Below, one piece after another: positions 41,997 through 51,680 of a DNA stretch of 64,000 nt. Position 1 is the first letter of the stretch, and every line of letters starts with the position of its first letter. The notes under the pieces are model-generated. The model did no database searches, was not told where the DNA came from, and was given only the letters and a program-made list of their open reading frames with translations. The stretch comes from an uncultured Collinsella sp. (GTDB taxonomy: Bacteria; Actinomycetota; Coriobacteriia; Coriobacteriales; Coriobacteriaceae), in the NCBI GenBank assembly GCA_900541145.1, contig UQIH01000008.1:1-64000 (forward strand), given 5' to 3'. The translations under genes and the position numbers were made by a program.

Positions 41997-42869
41997 ATGC
42001 GCGTCGACGAGGTTTTTAAGCAGGCAGCATCCCAGGGCACCGCGCCCGTTTCGTTTGAGATGTTCCCGCCCAAGGGCGAGCTCACCCTCGACACGGCTCG
42101 CGAAGTGGCAGGCAATCTGTGCAAGCTTTCGCCGAGCTTTGTCTCGGTCACCTGCTCGGCCGGCGGCTCGGGCAACGGTGCCACCACCGCCCCCATCGCG
42201 CATATGATTTCGAGCGAATTCGACACGCCCTCGGTGGCACACCTCACCTGCGTGGGCCGCACCCACGCCGACATCGCCGCCAAGATCGACGAGTATCGCA
42301 CCGCCGGCGTTGAAAACATTCTGGCCCTGCGTGGCGATCTCCCTGCCGGCGCGACCGAGGACGACAAGCCCGCCTCCGACTACGCCTACGCCCGCGACCT
42401 CATCCCCGAGCTCGTCGACGCCGGCTTTTGCGTGGGCGCCGCAGCCTACCCCGAGGGCCACATTGCCTGTGAGGATCTCAACCTCTCGGTCGAACACCTC
42501 AAGCAAAAACAGGACGCCGGCGCAAGCTTCTTTGTGACGCAGCTCTTCTTTGATAACGAGTGCTTCTACCGCTTCCGCGAGCTTGCCGACAAGGTCGGCA
42601 TCACCGTGCCCATTACCGCGGGCATCATGCCGTTTATGGGCAAGTCCCAGATCAGCCGCATGGTCTTTATGTGCGGCGCGTCGCTGCCCTCCCCCGTCAT
42701 CAAGATTCTCGCCAAGTACGAGAACGACCCCGAGAGCCTGCAGGCAGCCGGTGTAGATTATGCCGCCCGCCAACTTTGCGACCTCAAGGAGCACGGCGCC
42801 GACGGCCTGCACCTGTACACTATGAACCGTCCTGCGATCGCCGCGACCATTATGGAGCGCCTGGGGTAA
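41997..42869 (+). CDS. metF: 5,10-methylenetetrahydrofolate reductase
   Basis: 290 aa from the ATG at 41997 (AGAGGAGCACGAT leader). Typical blocks are PVSFEMFPPKGELTLDTA (catalytic Glu), FVSVTCSAGGSG, VAHLTCVGRTHADI, ENILALRGDLPAG and FFVTQLFFDNECFYRFRE. FAD enzyme making methyl-tetrahydrofolate for methionine synthesis. Its stop overlaps the start of the next gene (TAATG), so they are coupled. Confidence 0.95.
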   Translation: MRVDEVFKQAASQGTAPVSFEMFPPKGELTLDTAREVAGNLCKLSPSFVSVTCSAGGSGNGATTAPIAHMISSEFDTPSVAHLTCVGRTHADIAAKIDEYRTAGVENILALRGDLPAGATEDDKPASDYAYARDLIPELVDAGFCVGAAAYPEGHIACEDLNLSVEHLKQKQDAGASFFVTQLFFDNECFYRFRELADKVGITVPITAGIMPFMGKSQISRMVFMCGASLPSPVIKILAKYENDPESLQAAGVDYAARQLCDLKEHGADGLHLYTMNRPAIAATIMERLG

Positions 42870-43660
42870 TGGAAAAACCGCACATCGATACAACCGCTGT
42901 CGAAGTGCCGGCCGACCTTGCGTCGCCGGCGCTTTACCGTGTCGATGCCGCGCACCATCCCCGTGTCGACCGTGCCGAGATGCTGCGGTATCTGGGTTAC
43001 GGCGGCCAGCAGATTGAGCCCGAACTGTCACGACGTATTGAGCTTGTCGTTGAACGTCTGGAACTGGACATTGAGCCCCGTGGCGTGCGCCGCGTGTTTG
43101 CCGTCGATGCCACGGGCGTGGACGAACAAAGTGAGCCTTGCATTCGCTTGGTCGGCACCAACGTTGAGCTGCGAGGTCGCGATATCTATCGACATCTCAA
43201 AGATGCCCGCTTTGCCGCGCTCATGGCATGTACCCTCGGCATGGACGCCGAGCGTCGCCTGCGCACCACGGGAGCCCAACATCCCCTGGAGGGCGCCGTG
43301 CTCGACGCCGCGTGCTCCGCTTACGTAGAAGCCGCCGTTGAGCAAATGGACCAGCAGGTCAAGACGGACGCCGCCGCACACGGGCTCGCCGGCAACTGGC
43401 GCTTTAGTCCCGGCTACGGCGACTGCCCGCTCTCGGCCCAGCGCTCGATCGTCAATGCGCTCAACGCCACGCGGCTCATCGGGCTTACCGTCACACCCAC
43501 CAGCCTGCTCATGCCCACCAAAAGCGTGACCGCGGTGATCGGCCTATTCGATGGCGAGGTCCACGACGCCCAGAGCCACCCCACCTGCAATATCTGCCGC
43601 ATGCGCGAGCACTGCCGCTTCCGCGCCACCCATACCACCTGCTATTCGCATTCTGAATAA
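42869..43660 (+). CDS. Stand-alone MetH reactivation-domain protein
   Basis: 263 aa. The C-terminal half carries the activation-domain motif NWRFSPGYGDCPLSAQRSIV, then TPTSLLMPTKSVTAVIGLF, followed by a cysteine group CNICRMREHC that may bind a cofactor. In E. coli this activity is the last domain of MetH; here the metH gene at 45889 lacks it, so the domain is supplied in trans. It would bind SAM and reductively remethylate oxidised cobalamin. In this strain a restriction-modification pair separates it from metH. Confidence 0.85.
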   Translation: MEKPHIDTTAVEVPADLASPALYRVDAAHHPRVDRAEMLRYLGYGGQQIEPELSRRIELVVERLELDIEPRGVRRVFAVDATGVDEQSEPCIRLVGTNVELRGRDIYRHLKDARFAALMACTLGMDAERRLRTTGAQHPLEGAVLDAACSAYVEAAVEQMDQQVKTDAAAHGLAGNWRFSPGYGDCPLSAQRSIVNALNATRLIGLTVTPTSLLMPTKSVTAVIGLFDGEVHDAQSHPTCNICRMREHCRFRATHTTCYSHSE

Positions 43661-43768
43661 AATGTCAATGATGGCACGGTATCGAGGGAATCTCATCCGT
43701 ATGTAAGCGAATGTCCTCACAAACAAGTACCATAAGATGCCAAATAACAACTATCTGAAAGCCAGTAC

Positions 43769-44929
43769 ATGCACAACATTCTGCAGTTCTCGCCACAACT
43801 AACCGCGCTTGAGTTTTTTTCAGGCATTGGCTTGGCTCGTGCCGGCATGGCAAAAGCCGGAATCAAAACAATCTGGGCAAATGACATAGACCATACTAAA
43901 TGCGCCATGTACAGCCAGTGTTGGGGCGATGAACATCTAGTCGAGCAGGATGTCCACACACTCGACCCCGACCTAATACCTCAAGCCGACATCGCATGGG
44001 CGTCAAGCCCTTGCACAAACTTATCTCTCGCGGGAAACAGGGAGGGACTTATCTCTGGCAAAGAGTCCAGCGCGTTCTTTGGCTTTATTAAGGCCATCGA
44101 AGGAATGAGCGATCGTGCCCCGAGGGCACTTGTTCTCGAAAATGTCATCGGCCTTGCCACGTCTAATAACAGTGATGACTTTAGACTCGTTTGCCAGGAA
44201 TTTAATCGTTTAGGCTATTCATGCGACGCTTATTTTATCGATGCACGGCACTGGCTTCCCCAGTCACGCCCCCGCATGTTTGTCGTCGGATTAAAAAACC
44301 CTCTTCCCAACAGCCGACTCGATTCCTCGCTTCGACCTGAAAAGGTCTCCTGGATTCACTCCGACCCTTCACTCATTACGCACGTCTCTCACCTAAACGA
44401 GCCAAGTCCACTTCGCATGACGGGCCTTGCAACGGTTGTTGAAAATATTCCCGAGAACGACAAGCGTTGGTGGAACAAAAACCAAGTACAAGCATTTATC
44501 GACTCACTTGCACCGCATCAAGCAGAGCGCCTTCAGCGCTTCTTAAATGCCAAAGAAAGAATTGTTCGCACTGCTTACCGTCGCACGCGATCGGGCGTTG
44601 TGCGCTGGGAAATCCGTGAAGAAGAAATTGCCGGATGTCTAAGAACGGCTCGCGGCGGCTCATCAAGACAGGCAGTCGTTATATGCGAAAACGGAAAGAT
44701 AGAAGTTCGCTGGATGACTGGAACTGAATATGCCCGTCTCCAAGGTGCTGACTCATGTCAGTTTAGCGGCTTCTCGGATGCTCAGATTCGCTACGCATTC
44801 GGCGATGCAGTTGCCGTGCCAGTTGTCACTTGGCTTATAAAAAATGCAGTCAAACCCGCGCTTATGTCTTCAAGGAACGGAGTGGACAATAATGGAAATG
44901 ACCAATTGCTCCTTGAGCGAGCCCGATAA
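43769..44929 (+). CDS. DNA (cytosine-5) methyltransferase
   Basis: 386 aa. Motif I is ALEFFSGIGLARAG (13-26), motif IV carries the catalytic Pro-Cys in WASSPCTNLS (Cys82), motif VI is VLENVIG (ENV 124-126) and motif VIII is QSRPRMFVVG. The target domain follows and the C-terminus returns to motifs IX-X (EYARLQGADSCQFSGFSDAQ, GDAVAVPVVTW). Its GC content is clearly lower than that of the met genes on both sides. It overlaps the DUF4928 gene by 38 bp. Together they look like a type II restriction-modification system; specificity cannot be read. Confidence 0.9.
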   Translation: MHNILQFSPQLTALEFFSGIGLARAGMAKAGIKTIWANDIDHTKCAMYSQCWGDEHLVEQDVHTLDPDLIPQADIAWASSPCTNLSLAGNREGLISGKESSAFFGFIKAIEGMSDRAPRALVLENVIGLATSNNSDDFRLVCQEFNRLGYSCDAYFIDARHWLPQSRPRMFVVGLKNPLPNSRLDSSLRPEKVSWIHSDPSLITHVSHLNEPSPLRMTGLATVVENIPENDKRWWNKNQVQAFIDSLAPHQAERLQRFLNAKERIVRTAYRRTRSGVVRWEIREEEIAGCLRTARGGSSRQAVVICENGKIEVRWMTGTEYARLQGADSCQFSGFSDAQIRYAFGDAVAVPVVTWLIKNAVKPALMSSRNGVDNNGNDQLLLERAR

Positions 44930-45905
44930 AGACATCTTGGATGCCATTGAACTCTGGTACGAATCCAAGCGCAGCAAGCGAGGCAACGTCAACCGTAACG
45001 TCATGGCGGTTGGCATAGGCATAAGCGAGCTGTTGCAAAACCGTTTTCCGCTCACCGACGATTATGTGCAATCGGACAAGGGGAGCCAAGTACGAGGCCT
45101 AAGTGGAGCATGCATCAAAACAGTTTTAGCCAGACATGGGGAAACGCGTGCCTTCGCATCAGAGGGCGGCAGAACCTCACGCGGCACACTCCCGATGGCG
45201 CTTGAGCTTGCCACAATTATCAACTCTGCCCTACCCAGTGACACTTGCGAAGACACTCGTCTTGAAGCTGCGAATGCAATCGCCAATTTCTTCGTCGAGC
45301 GAATCCAGGTCGATTTCTTTAACCGGCAGAGAATCAAAGTCGAAATCGATCTTCAAAAACCAATTTCTGTCATTGTCGATGATATCCTAGCCGAAGCAAG
45401 CCTACGGTCCGATAAGCCAACGGGTACCGTCGCACAGCACCTGGTAGGTGCAAAACTAGAGATGTTATTTCCAACCATAGAAATCGGAAAGGACAACTCA
45501 AACGCCGCCGACCAGCAGACAGACCGTTCTGGCGATTTCCAAATCAATGATGCTGCATTTCATGTGACTGTATCGCCAATGGCCAAATTGACCGATCGAT
45601 GCCGAGATAACATTCGAAATGGCATTCGGCCCATCGTCGTTGTCCCCCACGATAAAGTTTCCTTCGCTTACGGACTGTTCGAAAGTGAGGGACTCGGCAA
45701 TCGCGTACAGGTTATCGCGCTCGAATCGTTTATCGGCATCAATATTGAAGAGTTATCGTTCTACAAGCGAGGCCTAATTCGATTAAATGTCGCACGGCTT
45801 CTTGCCCACTACAACAAGCGAATCGAAGATATCGAGCCCGACAAATCTCTTCAAATAGAAATTCCTCAGTGGGCTCTAGACGAAATGGATGCACATGGCG
45901 AATAG
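44892..45905 (+). CDS. DUF4928 protein, probable restriction endonuclease
   Basis: 337 aa from the ATG at 44892 (GGAGTGGACAATA leader) inside the methylase end. DUF4928 proteins sit beside cytosine methylases and are predicted restriction enzymes. GTVAQHLVGAKLEMLFPTIE followed by TDRSGDFQINDAAFHVTVSP is compatible with a nuclease core (Glu ... Asp ... strand), but I cannot fix the active site. The stop lies inside the metH start, so the pair now feeds translation into metH. Low GC supports transfer as a unit. Confidence 0.65.
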   Translation: MEMTNCSLSEPDKDILDAIELWYESKRSKRGNVNRNVMAVGIGISELLQNRFPLTDDYVQSDKGSQVRGLSGACIKTVLARHGETRAFASEGGRTSRGTLPMALELATIINSALPSDTCEDTRLEAANAIANFFVERIQVDFFNRQRIKVEIDLQKPISVIVDDILAEASLRSDKPTGTVAQHLVGAKLEMLFPTIEIGKDNSNAADQQTDRSGDFQINDAAFHVTVSPMAKLTDRCRDNIRNGIRPIVVVPHDKVSFAYGLFESEGLGNRVQVIALESFIGINIEELSFYKRGLIRLNVARLLAHYNKRIEDIEPDKSLQIEIPQWALDEMDAHGE

Positions 45906-48462
45906 CTCAAACATACTTATCACTCATGATCTGGACGGTGCCGCGCTGGCGGCGCCTGTTGACGCCGCACGTCGCAACGGTGCCACGTACAAGACGCGCA
46001 CGATCGACGATCTGCGCATTAAGGACGATCGCCTGCGCGCCGCCATCGAGGGCACGGGGCACTTGCTGTTCGACGGCGGTATGGGCACCATGTTGCAGGC
46101 CGCTGGTATGAAGGCGGGCGCCCTGCCCGAGCTGCTCAACTTTGAGGAACCCCAGGTTATCACTGATATCCAACGTCAATATGTCGAGGCCGGCTGCGAC
46201 GTGATTACCGCCAACACCTTTGGCGCCAACGCCCACAAGCTCGACGGTGCCGCCACCGTGGCAGACGTCTTTGCCGCGGCCGTCGCCTGTGCCCGCGAGG
46301 CCGGCGCCCGCTACGTCGCCGGCGATATCGGCCCCATCGGCGCGCTGCTTCGCCCCCTGGGTACTCTGAGCTTCGACGAGGCCTACGACCTCTTTGCCGA
46401 GGAAGTGCGCGCCGGCGTCGCCGCGGGTGTGGACCTCTTTATTATCGAGACCATGACCGACCTTGCCGAGATCAAGGCGGCCGTCCTCGCCTGCCGCGAG
46501 AACTCCGACCTGCCCGTCTTTGCCACCATGACCTTCGAGGAAGACGGCCGCACGTTTCTGGGCACGAGTCCCGAGGTGGCCGCCATCACGCTCGACGCCA
46601 TCGGCGCCGACGTTTTAGGCATCAACTGCAGCCAGGGACCGGCCGAGCTCCGCGGTCTTGCCGCACGCATGCTCACCGTCACCGACAAACCCATCATGGT
46701 GCAGGCCAACGCAGGACTCCCCCATGTGGACGACGACGGCAACACCGTCTTTGATATCCAGGCCCCCGAATACGCCGAGGCCGTCGCCGGCATGATCGCC
46801 GACGGCGTGAGCGTCGTGGGCGGCTGCTGCGGCACCACGCCGGCGCACATGGCAGCGCTACGCACGCTTATCGATAACCACACGCCCAGCCCGCGCCGCC
46901 GCAAGCCCAGCATGTCGGTCACGAGCGCCCAAACGGTCGTGGACCTTCCCTGCGACGGCCACAAGATCGCCGTCATCGGCGAGCGCATCAACCCCACCGG
47001 CAAAAAGCGCCTGCAGCAGGCCCTGCGCGACGGCGACCTGGACTACGTCGTGAGCCAGGGTATCAGCCAGCAGGAACAGGGCGCCGACATCCTGGACGTT
47101 AACGTGGGCCTGCCCGAGATCGACGAGGTCAAGATCATCCAACAGGCCACCGAGCAGCTCCAGGGCTCCACGTTGCTGCCGCTGCAGATCGACTCCACCG
47201 ACCCCGCAGCCGTCGAGGCCGCCGTGCGCCGCTACGCCGGCAAGCCCATCATCAACTCGGTCAATGGCAAGCAGCAGATCATGGATGAGATCTTTCCGCT
47301 GGTCGCCCACTACGGCACCAACGTTGTCGGCCTTACGCTCGACGAAGGCGGCATCCCCGATACCGCCGAGGCTCGCTTCGCCATCGCCGAGCACATCGTG
47401 GCCGAGGCTGCCCGTTACGGCATCGGCCCGGACCGCATCCTCATCGACTGCCTGGTCATGACCGCCTCGACCAATCAACGCCAGGCCGAGCAGATCCTGC
47501 GCGCCATGTCCCTGTGCAAGGAGCGTCTGGGCGTCAAGTGCGCGCTCGGCGTGTCGAACATCAGCTTTGGCCTGCCTGCCCGCCCGCTGCTGGGCTCGGT
47601 CTTTTTGGCCGCCGCTTTTGGCGCGGGTCTGGACGCCCCCATCATGAACCCGGGCTCCAAGCGCTTTATGGATACCGTCTACAGCTATCGCGTCCTGAGC
47701 GTTGAGGACGAGGGCTCGACCGGATACATCGAGCGCTACGCCGACTGGACCGATCCGTACAAGATCGCCGCAAACCCGGCAGCAGCTCAGGCCGCATCGA
47801 GTGATGCCGCGCCTGCCGCGGGCACCGCCGGCGCCGACGGCAACGACGACCCGATTCGTCGCATGGTCGTCTCGGGTCGCAAAGGCGAGATCGCTGCCGA
47901 GACCGAGCGTCTACTGGCAGACCACGACGCCATGGACCTCATCAACAATCACTTTATCCCCGCCCTCGACGAGGTTGGCGTCCTCTTTGACCAGGGCAAG
48001 TTCTTCCTGCCGCAGCTCATGGCCTCGGCCGAGGCCGCACGCGTGGGCTTCGACACCATCAAGCGCCTGATGCCCGCCGGCGAGATTGCCGACAAGGGCA
48101 AGATCTGCGTGGCCACCGTCAAGGGCGACATCCACGATATTGGCAAGAACATCGTCAAAATGCTGCTCGACAACTACGGCTACACCGTCTTTGACCTGGG
48201 CCGCGACGTCGATCCGCAGGAGGTACTCAAGACCGTCAAGGAGCGCGACATCAAACTCGTCGGCCTCTCGGCGCTTATGACTACCACGGTCGTCGCCATG
48301 GAGGAGACCATCAAGTTGCTTCATGCCGAGGTGCCGGGCGTCAAGATCATCGTAGGCGGCGCCGTGCTCACCCCCGAATACGCCAAGCAGATCGGCGCTG
48401 ACTACTACGCCAAGGACGCCGCCGAGAGCGCTCGTATCGCCGAAGAGGTCTTTGGGCAGTAA
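45889..48462 (+). CDS. metH: Cobalamin-dependent methionine synthase (without activation domain)
   Basis: About 857 aa. The homocysteine domain starts at LLFDGGMGTMLQAAG, with zinc ligands in GINCSQGP and VGGCCGTTPAHM. The pterin domain has IAVIGERINPTGKKRLQQAL and ISFGLPARPLLGSVFLAA. The B12 part has a helical cap and KGDIHDIGKNIVKMLLDNYG with the cobalt-binding His. The protein ends after the B12 domain. It makes methionine from homocysteine with methyl-tetrahydrofolate from MetF. The ATG at 45889 or 45895 lies inside the DUF4928 gene and has no ribosome site, so translation probably depends on coupling. Confidence 0.93.
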   Translation: MHMANSSNILITHDLDGAALAAPVDAARRNGATYKTRTIDDLRIKDDRLRAAIEGTGHLLFDGGMGTMLQAAGMKAGALPELLNFEEPQVITDIQRQYVEAGCDVITANTFGANAHKLDGAATVADVFAAAVACAREAGARYVAGDIGPIGALLRPLGTLSFDEAYDLFAEEVRAGVAAGVDLFIIETMTDLAEIKAAVLACRENSDLPVFATMTFEEDGRTFLGTSPEVAAITLDAIGADVLGINCSQGPAELRGLAARMLTVTDKPIMVQANAGLPHVDDDGNTVFDIQAPEYAEAVAGMIADGVSVVGGCCGTTPAHMAALRTLIDNHTPSPRRRKPSMSVTSAQTVVDLPCDGHKIAVIGERINPTGKKRLQQALRDGDLDYVVSQGISQQEQGADILDVNVGLPEIDEVKIIQQATEQLQGSTLLPLQIDSTDPAAVEAAVRRYAGKPIINSVNGKQQIMDEIFPLVAHYGTNVVGLTLDEGGIPDTAEARFAIAEHIVAEAARYGIGPDRILIDCLVMTASTNQRQAEQILRAMSLCKERLGVKCALGVSNISFGLPARPLLGSVFLAAAFGAGLDAPIMNPGSKRFMDTVYSYRVLSVEDEGSTGYIERYADWTDPYKIAANPAAAQAASSDAAPAAGTAGADGNDDPIRRMVVSGRKGEIAAETERLLADHDAMDLINNHFIPALDEVGVLFDQGKFFLPQLMASAEAARVGFDTIKRLMPAGEIADKGKICVATVKGDIHDIGKNIVKMLLDNYGYTVFDLGRDVDPQEVLKTVKERDIKLVGLSALMTTTVVAMEETIKLLHAEVPGVKIIVGGAVLTPEYAKQIGADYYAKDAAESARIAEEVFGQ

Positions 48463-48487
48463 CACAACGGAAACAACCGAGCACCAA

Positions 48488-48525
48488 AACGTGCCGCACG
48501 CGCCACTTGGCACGTGCGGCACGTT
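48488..48525. promoter_or_regulatory. 12-bp-arm perfect inverted repeat after metH
   Basis: AACGTGCCGCAC and GTGCGGCACGTT are exact complements 14 bases apart, between metH and the DUF711 gene. No T-run follows, so it is more likely an operator or mRNA hairpin than an intrinsic terminator. Confidence 0.5.
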
Positions 48526-48570
48526 AGAATAGATAAGACTATGCTCGTTTTGGCAGATAGGAGCGCAAGG

Positions 48571-49935
48571 ATGGCGATCACGCCCGCAGAAATCGCGGAA
48601 ACCCGCGGCATGGTCGAGGAGCAGAACCTCGACATCAGGACCATCACCATGGGTGTTTCGCTCATGGGTTGCGGTGACGAGAACCTCGACCGCATGTGCA
48701 CGAAGATCTACGACCACGTGACGCACACGGCTGAGCATCTGGTCGAGACCGCCGAGAACCTCGAGCGCGAGTACGGTATCCCCATCGTCAACAAGCGCGT
48801 TTCCGTCACCCCGGTGGCCCAGATCGCCGCGTGCTGCAAGGATGAGGACCTCACCCCCATCGCGCATGCCCTCGACCGCGCGGCCGAGACGCTCGGTATC
48901 GATTACCTGGGCGGCTTCTCCGCACTCGTCCAGAAGGGCATCGGTGACGCCGACCGCCGCGTCATCCAGTCCATCCCCCAGGCGCTCGCCACCACGAGCC
49001 GCGTCTGCTCCAGCGTAAACGTCGCCAGCCTGCGCGCCGGTATCAACATGGATGCCGTGCTCATGGCCGCCCAGACCATCATCGATGCCGCCAAACTCAC
49101 GGCCGACCAGGATTCCGTTGGCGCCTCCAAGTTTGTCTGCTTTGCCAACATGGTCGAGGACTCCCCGTTTATGGCGGGCGCCGTCCACGGCGGTGGCGAG
49201 GCCGACGCCGTCATCAACGTTGGCGTCTCGGGCCCCGGCGTTATGGCTGCTGCCTTGGAGACGCTCCCCGACTCCGCCTCGATGATGGAGGTTGCCGAGA
49301 AAATCAAGCAGACCGCCTTTAAGATCACCCGCGCCGGCGAGCTCATGAGCCGTGAGGCAGCCCGCCGTCTGGGTGTCGAGAAAGGCATTGTCGACCTGTC
49401 GCTGGCTCCCACGCCTGCCATCGGCGACTCCGTTGCCCGCATCCTCGAGATCATCGGCGTGGGCACCTGCGGTGGCCCCGGCACGACCTGCGCGCTCGCC
49501 ATGCTCAACGATGCCGTCAAGAAGGGCGGCGTCATGGCCAGCTCCAGCGTGGGCGGTCTCTCCGGCGCTTTCATCCCCGTGTCCGAGGACGCCGGCATGA
49601 TCGCCGCCGTCGAAGCTGGTGCGCTTTCGCTCGAGAAGCTCGAGGCCATGACCTGCGTGTGCTCCGTTGGCCTGGACATGATCGCCATCCCCGGCGACAC
49701 CCCGGTCGAGACCATCGCCGGCATCATCGCCGACGAGATGGCCATCGGCGTCATCAACAACAAGACCACGGCCGTCCGCGTGATTCCCGCCATCGGCAAG
49801 GGCGTGGGCGACTGCGTCGAGTACGGCGGCCTGTTTGGCCGTGCGCCCATCATGCCGGTGAACCCCAACGCCGGCACCGTGCTTGCCCACCGCGGTGGAC
49901 GCTTCCCGGCGCCGCTGAACTCGCTGAAGAACTAG
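48571..49935 (+). CDS. PFL-like UPF0210 / DUF711 protein
   Basis: 454 aa from the ATG at 48571 (ATAGGAGCGCAAGG leader). Family blocks are [60 protein letters not shown] and [17 protein letters not shown]711 proteins are fold relatives of pyruvate formate-lyase/ribonucleotide reductase and often follow an ACT-domain gene; none is seen here. Function unknown, widely conserved in anaerobes. Confidence 0.9.
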   Translation: MAITPAEIAETRGMVEEQNLDIRTITMGVSLMGCGDENLDRMCTKIYDHVTHTAEHLVETAENLEREYGIPIVNKRVSVTPVAQIAACCKDEDLTPIAHALDRAAETLGIDYLGGFSALVQKGIGDADRRVIQSIPQALATTSRVCSSVNVASLRAGINMDAVLMAAQTIIDAAKLTADQDSVGASKFVCFANMVEDSPFMAGAVHGGGEADAVINVGVSGPGVMAAALETLPDSASMMEVAEKIKQTAFKITRAGELMSREAARRLGVEKGIVDLSLAPTPAIGDSVARILEIIGVGTCGGPGTTCALAMLNDAVKKGGVMASSSVGGLSGAFIPVSEDAGMIAAVEAGALSLEKLEAMTCVCSVGLDMIAIPGDTPVETIAGIIADEMAIGVINNKTTAVRVIPAIGKGVGDCVEYGGLFGRAPIMPVNPNAGTVLAHRGGRFPAPLNSLKN

Positions 49936-49952
49936 CTGAGGGGTTCGGGCGA

Positions 49953-50094
49953 GGAGCCCCGCCGCCGGGCGGCAGACATATAAGGTCGCCTGCTCGGGCA
50001 GTCCTGACTCGCACGGAGAGCACATTAAGTGCTCTCCGGCTCGTGCGGAACTCGCGATCGACCTTATATGTCTGCCGCCCGGCGGCGGGGCTCC
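49953..50094. repeat. 142-bp element with perfect 36-bp inverted arms
   Basis: Arms 49953-49988 and 50059-50094 are exact complements over 36 bp (start GGAGCCCCGCCGCCGGGCGG). The 70-bp interior holds a second stem GGAGAGCAC-attaa-GTGCTCTCC. No T-run follows. Lies between the DUF711 gene and a methyltransferase gene. Perfect arms of this length suggest recent spread or selection on structure. Confidence 0.85.
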
Positions 50095-50262
50095 CGCACA
50101 ACGGGACCTCAGTTGAGTTCTATCCCGCATGGCAGTCGCTTCGCTCCTGCCCGCCTTGGTTGTGAGGGCGGTTTGGCGTTGGAACGGTTCTTTTTCTGAT
50201 ATATGCTGGTTGCGGCTCTTCTTTTTGGGGGAGTCGCTTTTTTGTTGCTAGGAGGTTGGCCC

Positions 50263-51150
50263 GTGGTTGATGGGGATTCTCGTTCTGAGCTGCTTTCTGC
50301 GGATTGGAATGGCGAATGGATGCGTCTGCAGGCCGCTCGGCATCGGGCTGATGATTCTTTTGAATGGGATAAGCGGGCTCGGCATTTTCGGCCGCTTGAG
50401 ACTGCCCCGTATGCCCGGGACTTTATGAAGCTGTTGGCGTTAAAGCCTGGTGAATCCGTACTTGATATGGGGTGTGGGGCTGGGTCGATTGCTATTCCGC
50501 TTGCTCAGGCTGGGCATCCTGTGATTGCAGCCGACTTCTCCCCCGCTATGTTGGGCACCCTTGATGCCGGCATTGAGTATTACGGGCTCGAGGGGCGCAT
50601 AACGCCCCTTGAGCTTGCTTGGGATGATGATTGGGATTTGGTTGGACCCGTCGCGAAAGCGGTGGATGTTGCCTTTGCCAGTCGGTCAGTTACGACGACC
50701 AATCTAAAAGGCGCGCTTGCCAAGCTTGATCGTACGGCTCGTCGGCGTTGTGCTGTCACGATGGTCGCCAACTCCAGCCCGCGCTACGACCTGCACGTGA
50801 TGAACGCCATCGGCGCCTCGGTTACCTGCAGTAATGGCTTTGTGTACGCCTTCAACATCCTCATTCAGATGGGTGCGTTGCCGCAGGTTACGTACTTTGA
50901 ATCGCCTCGTCGCGATACCTTCGATAGCCTTGAGGCAGGTGTGGCAGACTTCTCCCGTATGCTTGAGCATGGCAACGAGGATAAGGTCGACCGTCTGCGC
51001 GACTACATCGCCCAGCACATGATCGAGAATCCCCATGCCGGTGAGCCGGGCTCCAAGGGCGTGCCGCAGGGGCGCTATATGCTCGATCATGTCCGCAAGG
51101 TTCGTTGGGCGTTTATTGCATGGGAGCCGGTCTCTGCGCCCAGCTCATAG
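50263..51150 (+). CDS. Class I SAM-dependent methyltransferase
   Basis: 295 aa. The GTG at 50263 has CTAGGAGGTTGGCCC upstream and is preferred over an ATG at 50203 that would add a hydrophobic leader. SAM motif SVLDMGCGAGSIAIPLAQAG and VIAADFSPAMLGTL are clear. The middle and C-terminal parts (FDSLEAGVADFSRMLEH onward) do not reveal a substrate. Possibly a small-molecule methylase; no neighbour helps. Confidence 0.8.
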   Translation: MVDGDSRSELLSADWNGEWMRLQAARHRADDSFEWDKRARHFRPLETAPYARDFMKLLALKPGESVLDMGCGAGSIAIPLAQAGHPVIAADFSPAMLGTLDAGIEYYGLEGRITPLELAWDDDWDLVGPVAKAVDVAFASRSVTTTNLKGALAKLDRTARRRCAVTMVANSSPRYDLHVMNAIGASVTCSNGFVYAFNILIQMGALPQVTYFESPRRDTFDSLEAGVADFSRMLEHGNEDKVDRLRDYIAQHMIENPHAGEPGSKGVPQGRYMLDHVRKVRWAFIAWEPVSAPSS

Positions 51151-51308
51151 CCTGTTCGCAGCCCGCACCGCCCACTCACTCGGCATCCGCATTCTTTTTG
51201 AACTGGGCAAACGCGCTCCACACCACGCCGTTCCTGCGCTATCGTGGGACAGCTCACGTAGATTAAGGCCCCGTCGCGGGGCGCCCCATACATAGAAAGC
51301 GAGAACCC

Positions 51309-51608
51309 ATGGCACTGACAGGAGCACAGGTCAAGCAGCTTCGCAGCATGGCCCATCACCTCAACCCCGCCATCATCATCGGCAAGTCCGACGTCAACGA
51401 GGGCACCGTCGAGCAGACGGTCGCCTACCTGGAGAAGCACGAGCTCGTTAAGTGCTCCGTGCTCGATGGCTCCAGCCTTTCCGCCCGCGAGGCCGCCGAG
51501 GAGCTCGCCGAGCGTTGCCACGCCGAGGTCGTCCAGGTCATCGGCCGCAAGTTCTCACTGTATCGCGAGTCCTCGCGCAAGGACATCGAGAAGATCAAGC
51601 TCGTCTAA
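51309..51608 (+). CDS. yhbY: YhbY-family RNA-binding protein (CRM domain)
   Basis: 99 aa. LTGAQVKQLRSMAHHLNPAI then IIGKSDVNEGTVEQ is the CRM start, and ELAERCHAEVVQVIGRKFSL with the GxxG-like loop and basic tail completes the domain. It binds pre-50S ribosomal RNA during assembly. Single gene, followed by a strong terminator at 51646-51680. Confidence 0.93.
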   Translation: MALTGAQVKQLRSMAHHLNPAIIIGKSDVNEGTVEQTVAYLEKHELVKCSVLDGSSLSAREAAEELAERCHAEVVQVIGRKFSLYRESSRKDIEKIKLV

Positions 51609-51645
51609 GAGCCAATGATCCGGCGATCCAACACATAGCAAGCTT

Positions 51646-51680
51646 ACGGGTGCCCAAGTACTTCGGGCGCCCGTTTTTTA
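51646..51680. terminator. Terminator between yhbY and the BTAD regulator
   Basis: ACGGGTGCCC pairs with GGGCGCCCGT across AAGTACTTC and is followed by TTTTTT on the plus strand. The converging minus-strand gene ends at 51678 within it. Confidence 0.85.

Noticed and set aside
47911..50130. 739-codon minus-strand frame opposite metH and the DUF711 gene
   Set aside because: It runs through the 36-bp-arm hairpin and has no domain; the plus-strand genes are certain.
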